Shown: piece after piece, positions 17,562-26,267 of the stretch
Numbering within the stretch: the first letter of the stretch is position 1
Layout of the letters: the number at the start of each line of letters is the position of its first letter
Source of the DNA: JADJEI01 sp035328465
GTDB taxonomy: Bacteria > Bacteroidota > Ignavibacteria > Ignavibacteriales > Ignavibacteriaceae
DNA: 64,000 nucleotides
Assembly: GCA_035328465.1 (NCBI GenBank)
Contig: DAOLIQ010000005.1
Location: 1-64,000, forward strand
Reading direction: 5' to 3'
The notes under the pieces: generated by a model
The model's database searches: none
What the model saw: only the letters and a program-made list of their open reading frames with translations
Told to the model about the DNA's origin: nothing
Position numbers and translations under genes: made by a program

Positions 17562-18923
17562 TCAAAAAATTATTTTCCTGGCTTTTTCAGCCACGAATAA
17601 TTTAACGGCTGGATTTTGCTTTAAAATATTTGCCCCCATCCAATCCAGTGCTTGCGGATCACCGTGAACAAGAATTACTTTTGAAGGATTTAACCGCTCA
17701 ACAATCTTCAGCAAATCCCCGCGTTTTGAATGCGCTGAAAATCTAAATTGTTTTATTTCACATTGAACTTCTTTTTCTTCGCCGAATTCACTTAGTTTGA
17801 TTCTCATTCCTTTTTTTGAATTTGCAATTTGATAACCGGGAGTTTGAGAATCCATGTATCCAACCGTAAAGATTGCGGATTTACTTTCCTGAAGCCATCG
17901 TTTTGCAAATTTATATGAAGCAGTTCTTTCGATGATCATTCCGCTGGAGGCTAGAACAACACAAGGGGACCGAAAAAAATCATTATAGTTTTCAACTTCA
18001 AAATAATTTTTCTGTGGGATTTGACTTAATTCAAAATTTGAATCATTTACATTTACAGCAAATCTGTTGTAATCATAAATCCTGCTGATTTTAGTGGCGA
18101 TTCCGCCGGTAAATATTTCAACTTGTGGGAGTTTTTTTATAACCATCATTTTATAAATCAGCGAAAGCATTTCCTGCATCTTGCCAAGAGCAAACACTGG
18201 AATGAGAATAGAACCATTACCATTAAAAATTTTATTTGATGATTTGGCAAATCTATCTGCTTCTTTATTCCATTCAAGAATTTTTGAGGAATCAGTAGCT
18301 CCATAGGTTGCTTCCGTAATAAGCACATCAATTTTTTCTTTCGGCAAAAATGCACCTGTAAGCAGTGATTGTTTTTGAAGATTTATATCGCCGGTGTAAA
18401 AAATATTTTTTCCATTATACTCAATTAGAATTCCTGCTGAACCAATTATGTGTCCGGCATCGTAAAAAGAGATTTTGATGTCAGAATTACTTTCATGCTT
18501 GTATCCTCGTAATGAAAATATTTCATTGTAAGATTTATATTGAATTGACTGAATAAGCAAATCAATTTCTTCATGAGAGTAAAGTTGATATTTTTCGTCA
18601 TTAATTTGTTCACGGAGAATCGAAATTGTATTGTGGAGAGTTAACTCTGCAACGGCACGGGTTTGGGGTGTGGTAAAAATTTGAACGTATGGAAATTTTT
18701 TAATAAGGAAGGGAAGTGCGTCAAGATGATCCTGATGAGCGTGAGAAATCAGAACGAAATCAATATTCTCATTTTCAATTAGTGTGAAATCTGGAAGTGC
18801 CTCTAAGCCTTTTCTTTGGGGGTGCATTCCGCAATCTAAAATTATTCCCGTACCGGCGATATTTAGATAAAAACAACTCGCTCCAATTTCACCCGCTCCG
18901 CCCAATGGAATAAATTTAATCAT
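17562..18923 (-). CDS. Beta-CASP metallo-beta-lactamase-fold ribonuclease-like protein
   Basis: Cytosolic zinc-dependent hydrolase of the beta-CASP group (CPSF73/RNase J relatives), which act as RNA endo/exonucleases. The 453-residue protein has the metallo-beta-lactamase motifs LGGAGEIGASCFYL, LDCGMHP, SHAHQDHLDALP (HxHxDH), DAGHIIGSAGILIEY and YTGDIN. The beta-CASP insert begins with TEATYG and continues through FALGKMQEM and ASSGMI. The C-terminal signature RFSAHSKRGDLLKIVERL followed by VILVHGD completes the site. No KH domains are present, so it is the short form. It is monocistronic, convergent with the hydrolase gene (27 bp) and divergent from queC. Confidence 0.93.
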   Translation of the reverse strand: MIKFIPLGGAGEIGASCFYLNIAGTGIILDCGMHPQRKGLEALPDFTLIENENIDFVLISHAHQDHLDALPFLIKKFPYVQIFTTPQTRAVAELTLHNTISILREQINDEKYQLYSHEEIDLLIQSIQYKSYNEIFSLRGYKHESNSDIKISFYDAGHIIGSAGILIEYNGKNIFYTGDINLQKQSLLTGAFLPKEKIDVLITEATYGATDSSKILEWNKEADRFAKSSNKIFNGNGSILIPVFALGKMQEMLSLIYKMMVIKKLPQVEIFTGGIATKISRIYDYNRFAVNVNDSNFELSQIPQKNYFEVENYNDFFRSPCVVLASSGMIIERTASYKFAKRWLQESKSAIFTVGYMDSQTPGYQIANSKKGMRIKLSEFGEEKEVQCEIKQFRFSAHSKRGDLLKIVERLNPSKVILVHGDPQALDWMGANILKQNPAVKLFVAEKARKIIF

Positions 18924-18941
18924 ACTTCATTTGTATTTTCA

Positions 18942-18966
18942 TCATCAGCAATTTAATAACTGATGA
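18942..18966. promoter_or_regulatory. Inverted repeat upstream of the beta-CASP gene
   Basis: TCATCAG (18942-18948) and CTGATGA (18960-18966) are exact reverse complements 19 bp upstream of the minus-strand start codon, in its presumed leader. It could be an operator or a leader hairpin. No function is shown. Confidence 0.35.
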
Positions 18967-19070
18967 AACAAAAAATAGTCAACCATTAAAAGTATTATTC
19001 AAAAATTTCTATGATCTTTTAATATAGAAAATCCTTTAGCTATCGGATAAAACAAAGAAACTTTCAAGGT

Positions 19071-19090
19071 TTTTACAAGCAGTTGTAAAA
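19071..19090. promoter_or_regulatory. Perfect hairpin between the beta-CASP and queC genes
   Basis: TTTTACAA-GCAG-TTGTAAAA is an uninterrupted 8-bp stem with a GCAG tetraloop, 109 bp upstream of queC. It does not match the preQ1 riboswitch consensus I know. It may be an operator or a minor terminator-like structure in the 275-bp divergent region. Confidence 0.4.
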
Positions 19091-19198
19091 CGGCTTCACA
19101 ATTTTAATCGATGAACATAAAAATAGTTTAATCAACTTTGACTAATGTCCTATTTTCTGAAAAGCCATTTTGTTATTTTGCAAATGAAGATTTGAAGT

Positions 19199-19891
19199 AT
19201 GGAAAAAACAAAAAAAAATATTGCCGTTATTGCTGTAAGCGGAGGAATGGATAGCTGCGTTACTGCCGCAATTGCAAATATGGAATACAATCTTGCTTTT
19301 GCACATTTTAATTATGGGCAGAGAACCGAAAAGCGTGAGTTAAAAGCTTTCAATGAAATTGCTGAACATTTCAGAGTAAAAGAAAGATTGATTATTGATT
19401 ACACACACCTTGCAAAAATTGGCGGCTCATCTCTTACCGATAAAAATATTGAAGTAACAAAAGCAGATTTGAATAATCAGGAAATACCGTCATCTTATGT
19501 TCCGTTTAGAAATGCAAATATACTTTCAGCGTGTGTAAGCTGGGCAGAAGTACTAAACGCAAATGCTGTTTTTATTGGAGCAGTTTATGAAGATTCATCA
19601 GGTTATCCGGACTGCAGACCGGAATTTTTTTCTGCTTATGAAAGGATGATTGACCTTGGAACAAAGCCTAAAACAAAAATTAAAATTGTTACTCCAATTA
19701 TAAACTTATCTAAAGCAGAAATTGTGAAGAAAGGAATTGAACTTGATGCGCCGCTTCACTTAACCTGGAGCTGCTATCAAAATGAAGATGAAGCTTGCGG
19801 CGTTTGCGATAGCTGTGCATTGCGTTTACGCGGCTTTCAGCAAGCTGGTTTTGAAGATACAATTAAGTATAAAGTTAGACCAAAGTATTAG
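19199..19891 (+). CDS. queC: 7-cyano-7-deazaguanine synthase QueC
   Basis: Cytosolic ATP-dependent enzyme that converts 7-carboxy-7-deazaguanine and ammonia to preQ0 in queuosine biosynthesis. The 230-residue length is standard. The PP-loop motif is SGGMDSC near residue 15; FAHFNYGQRTEKREL and SYVPFRNANILSACVSWAE follow. The C-terminal zinc site is C-x(8)-CGVCDSCALRLRGFQ, with the four expected Cys (SCY ... CGVCDSC). It is followed 65 bp later by queF, the next enzyme in the pathway, which supports the call. Other queuosine genes (queD, queE, tgt) are not in this window. Confidence 0.97.
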   Translation: MEKTKKNIAVIAVSGGMDSCVTAAIANMEYNLAFAHFNYGQRTEKRELKAFNEIAEHFRVKERLIIDYTHLAKIGGSSLTDKNIEVTKADLNNQEIPSSYVPFRNANILSACVSWAEVLNANAVFIGAVYEDSSGYPDCRPEFFSAYERMIDLGTKPKTKIKIVTPIINLSKAEIVKKGIELDAPLHLTWSCYQNEDEACGVCDSCALRLRGFQQAGFEDTIKYKVRPKY

Positions 19892-19956
19892 AAAGTAATT
19901 AGTGCGAATAAGAATATTCAGATTAACTGAAGTTCAGAAAAGATAAAGGTTAATAT

Positions 19957-20376
19957 ATGAGCAGCAAACTAAAACTCGTAAATAACAAACTAAGTTTATT
20001 AGAAACATTTGAAAACAAATATCCAAACAGGGATTATACAGTAACGCATATAGCACCTGAGTTTACTTCACTTTGCCCCAAAACCGGGCAGCCGGATTTT
20101 GCAACAATTACGCTTGAGTATATTCCAGACAAACTTTGCGTGGAATTAAAATCATACAAATTCTATCTTCAATCTTACCGCAACGAAGGAATATTTTTTG
20201 AAAGTGTGACAAACAAAATTCTTGATGATCTTGTTGAAGTGACAAAACCTCGCTTTATGAAAATCACTGCAGAGTTTAATACTCGCGGCGGAATTTCATC
20301 TGTCATTAAAGCAGAGTATGAGGATGAAGATTACCGAGACTTTGATGATGAAGATATTGATGATTTGCTTAAATAA
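19957..20376 (+). CDS. queF: NADPH-dependent preQ0 reductase QueF
   Basis: Reduces the nitrile of preQ0 to the amine preQ1, the step after QueC. At 139 residues it is the short, unimodular (YkvM-like) form. The catalytic Cys lies in FTSLCPKTGQPDFATI, where the Asp of PDF is the expected proton donor, and the NADPH-binding QueF motif is ELKSYKFYLQSYRN. It sits directly after queC and ends 11 bp before glnD, so the three are probably on one transcript. An acidic tail (EDEDYRDFDDEDIDDLL) extends the C-terminus beyond the compact T-fold. Confidence 0.96.
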   Translation: MSSKLKLVNNKLSLLETFENKYPNRDYTVTHIAPEFTSLCPKTGQPDFATITLEYIPDKLCVELKSYKFYLQSYRNEGIFFESVTNKILDDLVEVTKPRFMKITAEFNTRGGISSVIKAEYEDEDYRDFDDEDIDDLLK

Positions 20377-20387
20377 TTATTTTTAAT

Positions 20388-22958
20388 ATGACCGATTTTA
20401 CTGAACTAAAAAAAGAATTTCTTACAGCCCGCGATCATCTTTTCCGATCTAAGAAAAAACAAGCTGATGCTTTCAAATTTAGTATGGAACTAAGCCATCT
20501 CGTGGAAGAGTACATTAGAAATATTGCCGGCCCAAATAAATTTAACTTTGCTCTCGCTTCAGCAGGAAGTTTCAGCAGGCGTGAACTCTCCCCCTATTCC
20601 GATATTGACATTATGTTTATTGCCTCTTCTGTTGAAGAATCAAAAGATGAAATTGCTTCACTCGTTACAAAATTTTGGGACAGCGGTATTGAAGTTTCGC
20701 ATACAATCAGAGATTTTTCCGACATACAAAAATTTGCGATCGAAGACCTTCACACTTTTACTCAGTTTTTTGAAACACGATTTTTACTCGGGTCGGCAAA
20801 AATTTATGATCAATGGAATCATGATCTTATTAATTCTCTAACAGAAAAATTACAAGTTGATATCCTCAAAAAGTTGATTGTTGATGTTCAGATTCGATAT
20901 GATAAATATGGCGATTCGCCGAAACTTCTCGAACCGAACGTAAAACTTTCCGCCGGCTCGCTTCGTGATCTTCAAAGTATCGAGTGGATGTATATTATCG
21001 CTAATAAAGTTTTAATAGATAAACAATCAGAGCTTACACAGGTGGAGGCATTCATTTCAATCTTGAAAGAAAATGTTTTAACAACGTTTACAGAATGCAC
21101 AAGACTTCTGGAAAGCTATAAACTTATTCTTGGTGTTAGAAATCTGCTTCATTTAATTTCCGATCAGCGCACAGATCGTTTTGAATTCACTTATCAAAAT
21201 AAAATTTCTAAAATGTTTAGCCATCAGACTAATGCACTTGAAATTTTTATGCAGAGTTATTTTAACGCAGCTAACACAATCAACAGATTCACAAAATCAA
21301 TGATTAAAAAATTTCAGGATGAAATTACAAATCCTTTGCCCGACTCTCTTTCAATGGATTTGGATGACGATTTTGTTTTGAAAGGTAAAACGATTTTCTA
21401 TAAAGGAACAAAGCCGCCAACATTATCAATTATTCTTCGGGGATTTTTTTATCGCGGTGAGCATAGCGCAAGGTTTGATGAAACCTTCCGCTCGAATATA
21501 ATTGAATACGCCGAAAATCATAACGATTCTGATTCCACAAATAATGAATCCTCAGTTTTCTTCCGTGAAATTTTAAAAATGCCTAAAAATGTTGGTCAAA
21601 CTTTATCTGTTATGAATGAACTTGGATTGCTTGGTGCTTTTCTTCCTGAGTTTAAAGAACTTAACGGGTTTATGCAGCATGGTGTTTATCACTGTTACAC
21701 TGCAGACGTTCATACATTAATAACTATTCAAAATCTTGAAAAACTTGAACGAGACAATTCTATTCTTGGGAAAATTTATTCTTCATATAGGACTAAAGAA
21801 ATTCTTTTTTTAGCAATGCTTTTCCATGACATCGCCAAACCAATTAATATTTCCGGACACGAAATCATCGGCTCAGAAATGGCTTCTTCTATTATGCTGC
21901 GACTTGGATACAGTGAGCTGGAAATAAATAAAGTTTGCTTTCTTGTAAAAAATCATTTGCTCATGGAACAAGTAGCTTTCAGAAGAAACCTAAATGATCC
22001 GGGCACTCTAAATAATTTTGTTTCTAATTTTAATACTGTCGAAGAGCTTAATTTACTTTACCTTGTTACTTATGCAGATCTTTCTGCTGTTAATTCTGCT
22101 GTGTGGACTGTTTGGAAAAGTGAACTGCTTTCCGAACTTTATCGTAAATCTAAAGAGATGATTGAACAGCAAATTACCGGCGAAGAACTTCTGATTAATA
22201 ACACCTATGTTGTTCCAAAACAAATTTCAAAGCATTCAGCTGAAATTTCAGAAGAACATGTAAAAGAACATATTGATGCGGTAAATGATGCGGCTTATAT
22301 GCAGCAATTTTCTGATGAAGAAATAGCATTGCATATTGAAAAAATTAATCGCGGCGAGCAAGTCTCGGTCATATTTAAACAACTCGAGCATTTTACGAAT
22401 ATAACGATAATCACGCGGGATTTTCCCTCGCTGCTTTCTAAACTGTGCGGAGTTTTATCTATTAATGATGCTAACATCTATGATGCAAAAATCTTTACAC
22501 GAAAAGACGGAATTGTAATTGATACCTTTAATGTGGCTGATTTTCGAACGCAGAAAAAAATTGAAGATGTGCGGTTTGCTAAAATTGAAAAAGATTTTGA
22601 GCGTGTTGTAAATGGTCTGCTTCAATTAAATCAGGAGATGGCTAAATTAAAATCCCGCTGGTGGCGAATTGAAAGTAAATTTTTTAATCGAAGCGGTAAA
22701 GTGAAAATTAATTTTGAGCATCACGAGCGATACACAATTATAGATGTGTTCTCACCCGATAGACTTGGGTTTCTTTATCATCTTACAAATAAAATGAATA
22801 TACTGGGTTTAATGATTTACTTTGCTAAAATCTCTACAAAGGGCGATGATATAGTTGACTCCTTTTATGTGCTTGATCGAAATCATAAAAAAATTTCTGA
22901 AAGTGATCTTGATTATATCACCGAAGCACTTCTCGAAACTATTAAACAAATAATCTGA
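20388..22958 (+). CDS. glnD: PII uridylyltransferase/uridylyl-removing enzyme GlnD-like
   Basis: Bifunctional nitrogen-status sensor that adds or removes UMP on PII proteins in response to glutamine. The 856 residues follow the family order: nucleotidyltransferase domain with GSFSRRELSPYSDIDIMF (the metal-binding DxD) near residue 60, a linker region with AGSLRDLQSIEWM, an HD phosphohydrolase domain with LAMLFHDIAKPINISGHE near residue 480, and two C-terminal ACT domains (TIITRDFPSLLSKLCGVL and IDVFSPDRLGFLYHLTNKM). No glnB/glnK or amtB gene lies nearby; instead it sits between queF and murI (12 and 19 bp gaps). The activity on PII is inferred from the family. Confidence 0.92.
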   Translation: MTDFTELKKEFLTARDHLFRSKKKQADAFKFSMELSHLVEEYIRNIAGPNKFNFALASAGSFSRRELSPYSDIDIMFIASSVEESKDEIASLVTKFWDSGIEVSHTIRDFSDIQKFAIEDLHTFTQFFETRFLLGSAKIYDQWNHDLINSLTEKLQVDILKKLIVDVQIRYDKYGDSPKLLEPNVKLSAGSLRDLQSIEWMYIIANKVLIDKQSELTQVEAFISILKENVLTTFTECTRLLESYKLILGVRNLLHLISDQRTDRFEFTYQNKISKMFSHQTNALEIFMQSYFNAANTINRFTKSMIKKFQDEITNPLPDSLSMDLDDDFVLKGKTIFYKGTKPPTLSIILRGFFYRGEHSARFDETFRSNIIEYAENHNDSDSTNNESSVFFREILKMPKNVGQTLSVMNELGLLGAFLPEFKELNGFMQHGVYHCYTADVHTLITIQNLEKLERDNSILGKIYSSYRTKEILFLAMLFHDIAKPINISGHEIIGSEMASSIMLRLGYSELEINKVCFLVKNHLLMEQVAFRRNLNDPGTLNNFVSNFNTVEELNLLYLVTYADLSAVNSAVWTVWKSELLSELYRKSKEMIEQQITGEELLINNTYVVPKQISKHSAEISEEHVKEHIDAVNDAAYMQQFSDEEIALHIEKINRGEQVSVIFKQLEHFTNITIITRDFPSLLSKLCGVLSINDANIYDAKIFTRKDGIVIDTFNVADFRTQKKIEDVRFAKIEKDFERVVNGLLQLNQEMAKLKSRWWRIESKFFNRSGKVKINFEHHERYTIIDVFSPDRLGFLYHLTNKMNILGLMIYFAKISTKGDDIVDSFYVLDRNHKKISESDLDYITEALLETIKQII

Positions 22959-22977
22959 AAGATTTATTTTGAACTTC

Positions 22978-23823
22978 ATGGAAAAAGAAAAACCCATTGG
23001 CGTGTTTGATTCCGGTATTGGCGGATTAACAGTTGTAAAAAGATTAGCTTCAATGCTTCCGGCTGAAAACCTTGTTTACTTTGGCGATACTGCACGCGTA
23101 CCTTATGGATCAAAATCTAATTCAACGGTGATTGAATATTCTTTGCAAAATGCGCATTTTCTGATGGAGAAAAATGTTAAAGCGATTGTAGTTGCCTGTA
23201 ATACTGCATCATCTGTTGCAATTCAGGAATTAAAAAATCATTTTAAAGTCCCTATCATCGGAATGATTGAACCGGGGGCTAAGTATGCGTTAAGTAGTTC
23301 CGCAACAGGAAGAATCGGTGTAATTGGAACGCGTGCAACAATTAATAATCAAGCTTATTCGCAGGAAATAAAAAAATTTAATCCTGGTGTGAAAGTATTT
23401 GAAAAAGCCTGCCCCCTTTTTGTTCCGCTTGCAGAAGAAGGATGGATCGAGCACACAGCCACTTATGAAATTGCTGAAGAATATCTGAAAGATCTTCGCG
23501 ATTTGAATATTGATACTTTAGTGCTTGGATGCACCCATTACCCAATACTTGCAAATGTAATTCAAAAAATCATTGGTGAAAACGTAAAGTTAATTGATTC
23601 CGGAATAGCTTCAGCAGAAGTTGTTCGAAGTGAAATTTCCAGAATAGGATTTGAAACCAACTCATTTGGAATAGGGAATATTCAATTCTATGTAAGCGAT
23701 ATTCCAGCAAAATTTCAGGAGGTGGCGGAATTATTTTTGGGCAGACCAATTAACGATGTGCAGAAAGTTGACCTTGAATATCTTACTGCATTTAATCTCC
23801 GCAAATTTTCTTTGCCCGAATAA
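22978..23823 (+). CDS. murI: Glutamate racemase MurI
   Basis: Cytosolic cofactor-independent racemase that makes D-glutamate for peptidoglycan. The 281-residue protein has all family motifs: IGVFDSGIGGLTVV, YFGDTARVPYG, the first catalytic Cys in VVACNTASS, and the second Cys with its partner in LVLGCTHYPIL. The frame could start at a TTG (22969), but the ATG at 22978 gives the normal N-terminus (MEKEKPIGVFDSG) and is chosen; neither has a strong ribosome site. It follows glnD by 19 bp and is convergent with the SLC13 transporter gene. Confidence 0.96.
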   Translation: MEKEKPIGVFDSGIGGLTVVKRLASMLPAENLVYFGDTARVPYGSKSNSTVIEYSLQNAHFLMEKNVKAIVVACNTASSVAIQELKNHFKVPIIGMIEPGAKYALSSSATGRIGVIGTRATINNQAYSQEIKKFNPGVKVFEKACPLFVPLAEEGWIEHTATYEIAEEYLKDLRDLNIDTLVLGCTHYPILANVIQKIIGENVKLIDSGIASAEVVRSEISRIGFETNSFGIGNIQFYVSDIPAKFQEVAELFLGRPINDVQKVDLEYLTAFNLRKFSLPE

Positions 23824-23875
23824 TTTTGGTAGCCGTAAAATTAAAATAATCAATAATCGATTTTAGAAAATTTCA

Positions 23876-25645
23876 TTAATGGAAAGACCATACCTGCGGA
23901 ATTATTATTACTGAAATAACCCACATGATCAAATTCAACGGTATTCCAATTTTAAAGTAGTCATTAAATTTATACCCCCCAGGACCGTAAACCATTAAAT
24001 TCGTTTGATAACCGATTGGAGTTGAAAAGCTTGCTGAAGCTGCCATGGTTATTGCAATGGCAAAGGGCATAAAATTCAATCCAAGCTGATTTGCAGTTGC
24101 GAACGCAATTGGAAACATAATTATTGCGGCTGCATTGTTAGTTATCATTTCTGTCATAACCATCGTTAAAAGATAAACGCCTGCTAAAACAAAAATTGGA
24201 TTATCGCCGACGATTGAAAGAAATGACCTAGAGATTACATCAGCAGCTCCTGTTAATTCTAATGCTTTGCCAATTCCAAAAGATGCACCAATGACAATCA
24301 GAACCTGCAGTTCAATACTTCTTCTTGCAGTATTCGCGTTTACGCATTTTGTGATTAACATTGCCCCCACAGCTAGTAATGCAGCAGTGAGAATATTAAT
24401 TACTTCAAAACTTGCAAGTAAAATCATTGATAATAGAATTAACCATGCAATCCATCCTTTTTTATGATCGCGCGGTGAGGAGTCTTCTATTTGCCGGATC
24501 AATAAAAAATCTCTTGTGTTTTTGTACCGGCTGATAAATGAATCGTGCGTTTCAAGCAGCAAGGTATCTGCTATTTTTAATTCTATGTCTCCGATTTTTT
24601 CTTTTAATCTTTCACCATCGCGCGCAACACCAATAACAACAGCATTATAAACAGACCGGAATTCGCCTTCTTTTATTGTTTTACCAATTAATGGATTACG
24701 ACCCGAAACCACTGCTTCAATTAAACATCTGTCCTGTCTTGGTGTATCTAATTTAAATATTTGATCTGTGGATGGAGTTAGCCCCTTGATTTTTTGAAGG
24801 TCAACAACTGATTCGGTAACACCTGTAAATATTAGTCTGTCATTTTCTAGTAAAATTTCATCGGGGGTAGGGGCAACTATTATTTTTCCTTTCCTATCAA
24901 TTTCAATTAAAAATAAACCGGGCAGATGTCTTAATCCAGCAGCTTCAATTGTTGTATTAATTAAGGAACTTGCCGGCTCAACTATCATTTCTATTGTGTA
25001 TTCTTTTGGATTTGAAAATGCTTCGATAGCAGATTTCCTACCAGGTAAAAGCCATTTGCCAAAGGCAAGCACATACAAGAAACCGGCTACTGCACAAGGA
25101 ATCCCGACCCACGCAATTTCAAAAAAACCAAAACCTTTTCCAGTTTCTGAAGTAAGTAATCCATTTACAACAAGGTTTGTACTCGTTCCGATAATCGTAA
25201 TCGTTCCGCCAAGTATTGCCGCATAGCTTAAAGGTATCATCAATTTGGAGGGTGAAATTCCATTTTTCTTTGACCAATCTGAAATTGCCGGAATAAATGC
25301 AGCGACCAATGGAGTATTATTAAGGAAGCCGCTCAATGCCATAATAGGTGCCATAATCCTTGCCTGAGCTTTTCTAACAGAGTTTGTGCGCCCGAATAAT
25401 TTAATACTGAATAACTCCATTGCACCGGTATCGCGTAATCCTGCAGCAATAATGAACATTACACCAACTGTTAACAGCCCTTCATTAGAAAAACCTGCCA
25501 CAGCATCTTTAATTGGGATTACTCCTGCTACAACCAGAAGAGTTAACCCCGCCATCATAACGACCTCTGGCGAAATTTTAGTCAACATTAAAAAGGCAAG
25601 ACAGCCGATAGCAACAGTTACAGCAAGGATTGCGGCTAAGGTCAT
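23876..25645 (-). CDS. SLC13/DASS-family anion permease with two TrkA-C domains
   Basis: Inner-membrane transporter, 589 residues. About ten to twelve hydrophobic helices are split by a soluble central segment (residues 215-380) containing two RCK-C/TrkA-C-like domains (LPGLFLIEIDRKGKIIVAP ... and VYNAVVIGVARDGERLKEK ...). Both halves have the family hairpin signatures: SGFLNNTPLVAAFIPAI with GTSTNLVVNG, and TNNAAAIIMFPIA with SFSTPIGYQTNLMVYGPG. The family moves sulfate, dicarboxylates or other divalent anions with Na+; the substrate is not readable. A GGAG ribosome site precedes the ATG. It has no clear operon partner. Confidence 0.92.
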   Translation of the reverse strand: MTLAAILAVTVAIGCLAFLMLTKISPEVVMMAGLTLLVVAGVIPIKDAVAGFSNEGLLTVGVMFIIAAGLRDTGAMELFSIKLFGRTNSVRKAQARIMAPIMALSGFLNNTPLVAAFIPAISDWSKKNGISPSKLMIPLSYAAILGGTITIIGTSTNLVVNGLLTSETGKGFGFFEIAWVGIPCAVAGFLYVLAFGKWLLPGRKSAIEAFSNPKEYTIEMIVEPASSLINTTIEAAGLRHLPGLFLIEIDRKGKIIVAPTPDEILLENDRLIFTGVTESVVDLQKIKGLTPSTDQIFKLDTPRQDRCLIEAVVSGRNPLIGKTIKEGEFRSVYNAVVIGVARDGERLKEKIGDIELKIADTLLLETHDSFISRYKNTRDFLLIRQIEDSSPRDHKKGWIAWLILLSMILLASFEVINILTAALLAVGAMLITKCVNANTARRSIELQVLIVIGASFGIGKALELTGAADVISRSFLSIVGDNPIFVLAGVYLLTMVMTEMITNNAAAIIMFPIAFATANQLGLNFMPFAIAITMAASASFSTPIGYQTNLMVYGPGGYKFNDYFKIGIPLNLIMWVISVIIIPQVWSFH

Positions 25646-25834
25646 TTAATTCTCCAAGTAATTCTTTTGATTAAAATTTCAATTTGCGGCTTTAAGATAA
25701 AAAAAATATTTATTCAATTAACTTTTAATTCTTCTGAACGTCTTAAGGGTTGTATTCATTTCATCTTAAAACAGGATTTCTTATTTTAACAAACATAAAA
25801 AATACTTTTATCAATATTTATTGATGGAGTTTAT

Positions 25835-26059
25835 ATGTATTCTTTTAGAGATCAGAAAAAGTTTATCGAAGCTCTCAAGAGATTTGAAAGAAACTTCGAT
25901 AGAAACGAATTAGAGGATTATAAAATGTTTGTTAAAATGGATAAGGATGAAGAGGATTTTGATACTGTTTCGATGAGCCGGCTAAAAGAAATTCACGATA
26001 AATATGTTAAGCCGGTTGATACAAGCAAGTATGACTCATTTTTCAAAAAGAAAGATTGA
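25835..26059 (+). CDS. Small charged protein of unknown function
   Basis: A 74-residue protein (MYSFRDQKKFIEALKRFERN ... SKYDSFFKKKD) with a GGAG ribosome site well placed upstream of the ATG and about 200 bp of noncoding sequence on each side. It has no signal peptide or membrane helix; over 40 percent of residues are charged and helices are likely. It is not antisense to another gene and its codon use resembles its neighbours, so it is probably real. I recognise no family. Confidence 0.65.
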   Translation: MYSFRDQKKFIEALKRFERNFDRNELEDYKMFVKMDKDEEDFDTVSMSRLKEIHDKYVKPVDTSKYDSFFKKKD

Positions 26060-26267
26060 ATATTCATTCAAAGGCTTCTAAAAAAATAATTTTGCAACGA
26101 TTTATCATTTCAAATTTATTTCGGAATCTCATAAATGATGCCGAATGGTAATTGCATCAGTGTAGCATTTTTCTCTCTATTTTTCAGAAGTCTCATTTAA
26201 CTAATTTTTGTGTAAGACCTAGATCATAACTATTTTCGCACACGATTTTTCACTTTGAGGTACATTG

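Noticed and set aside
19000..19198. preQ1 riboswitch before queC
   Set aside because: I could not find the conserved stem and A-rich tail of the preQ1 classes; only an unrelated hairpin is present.
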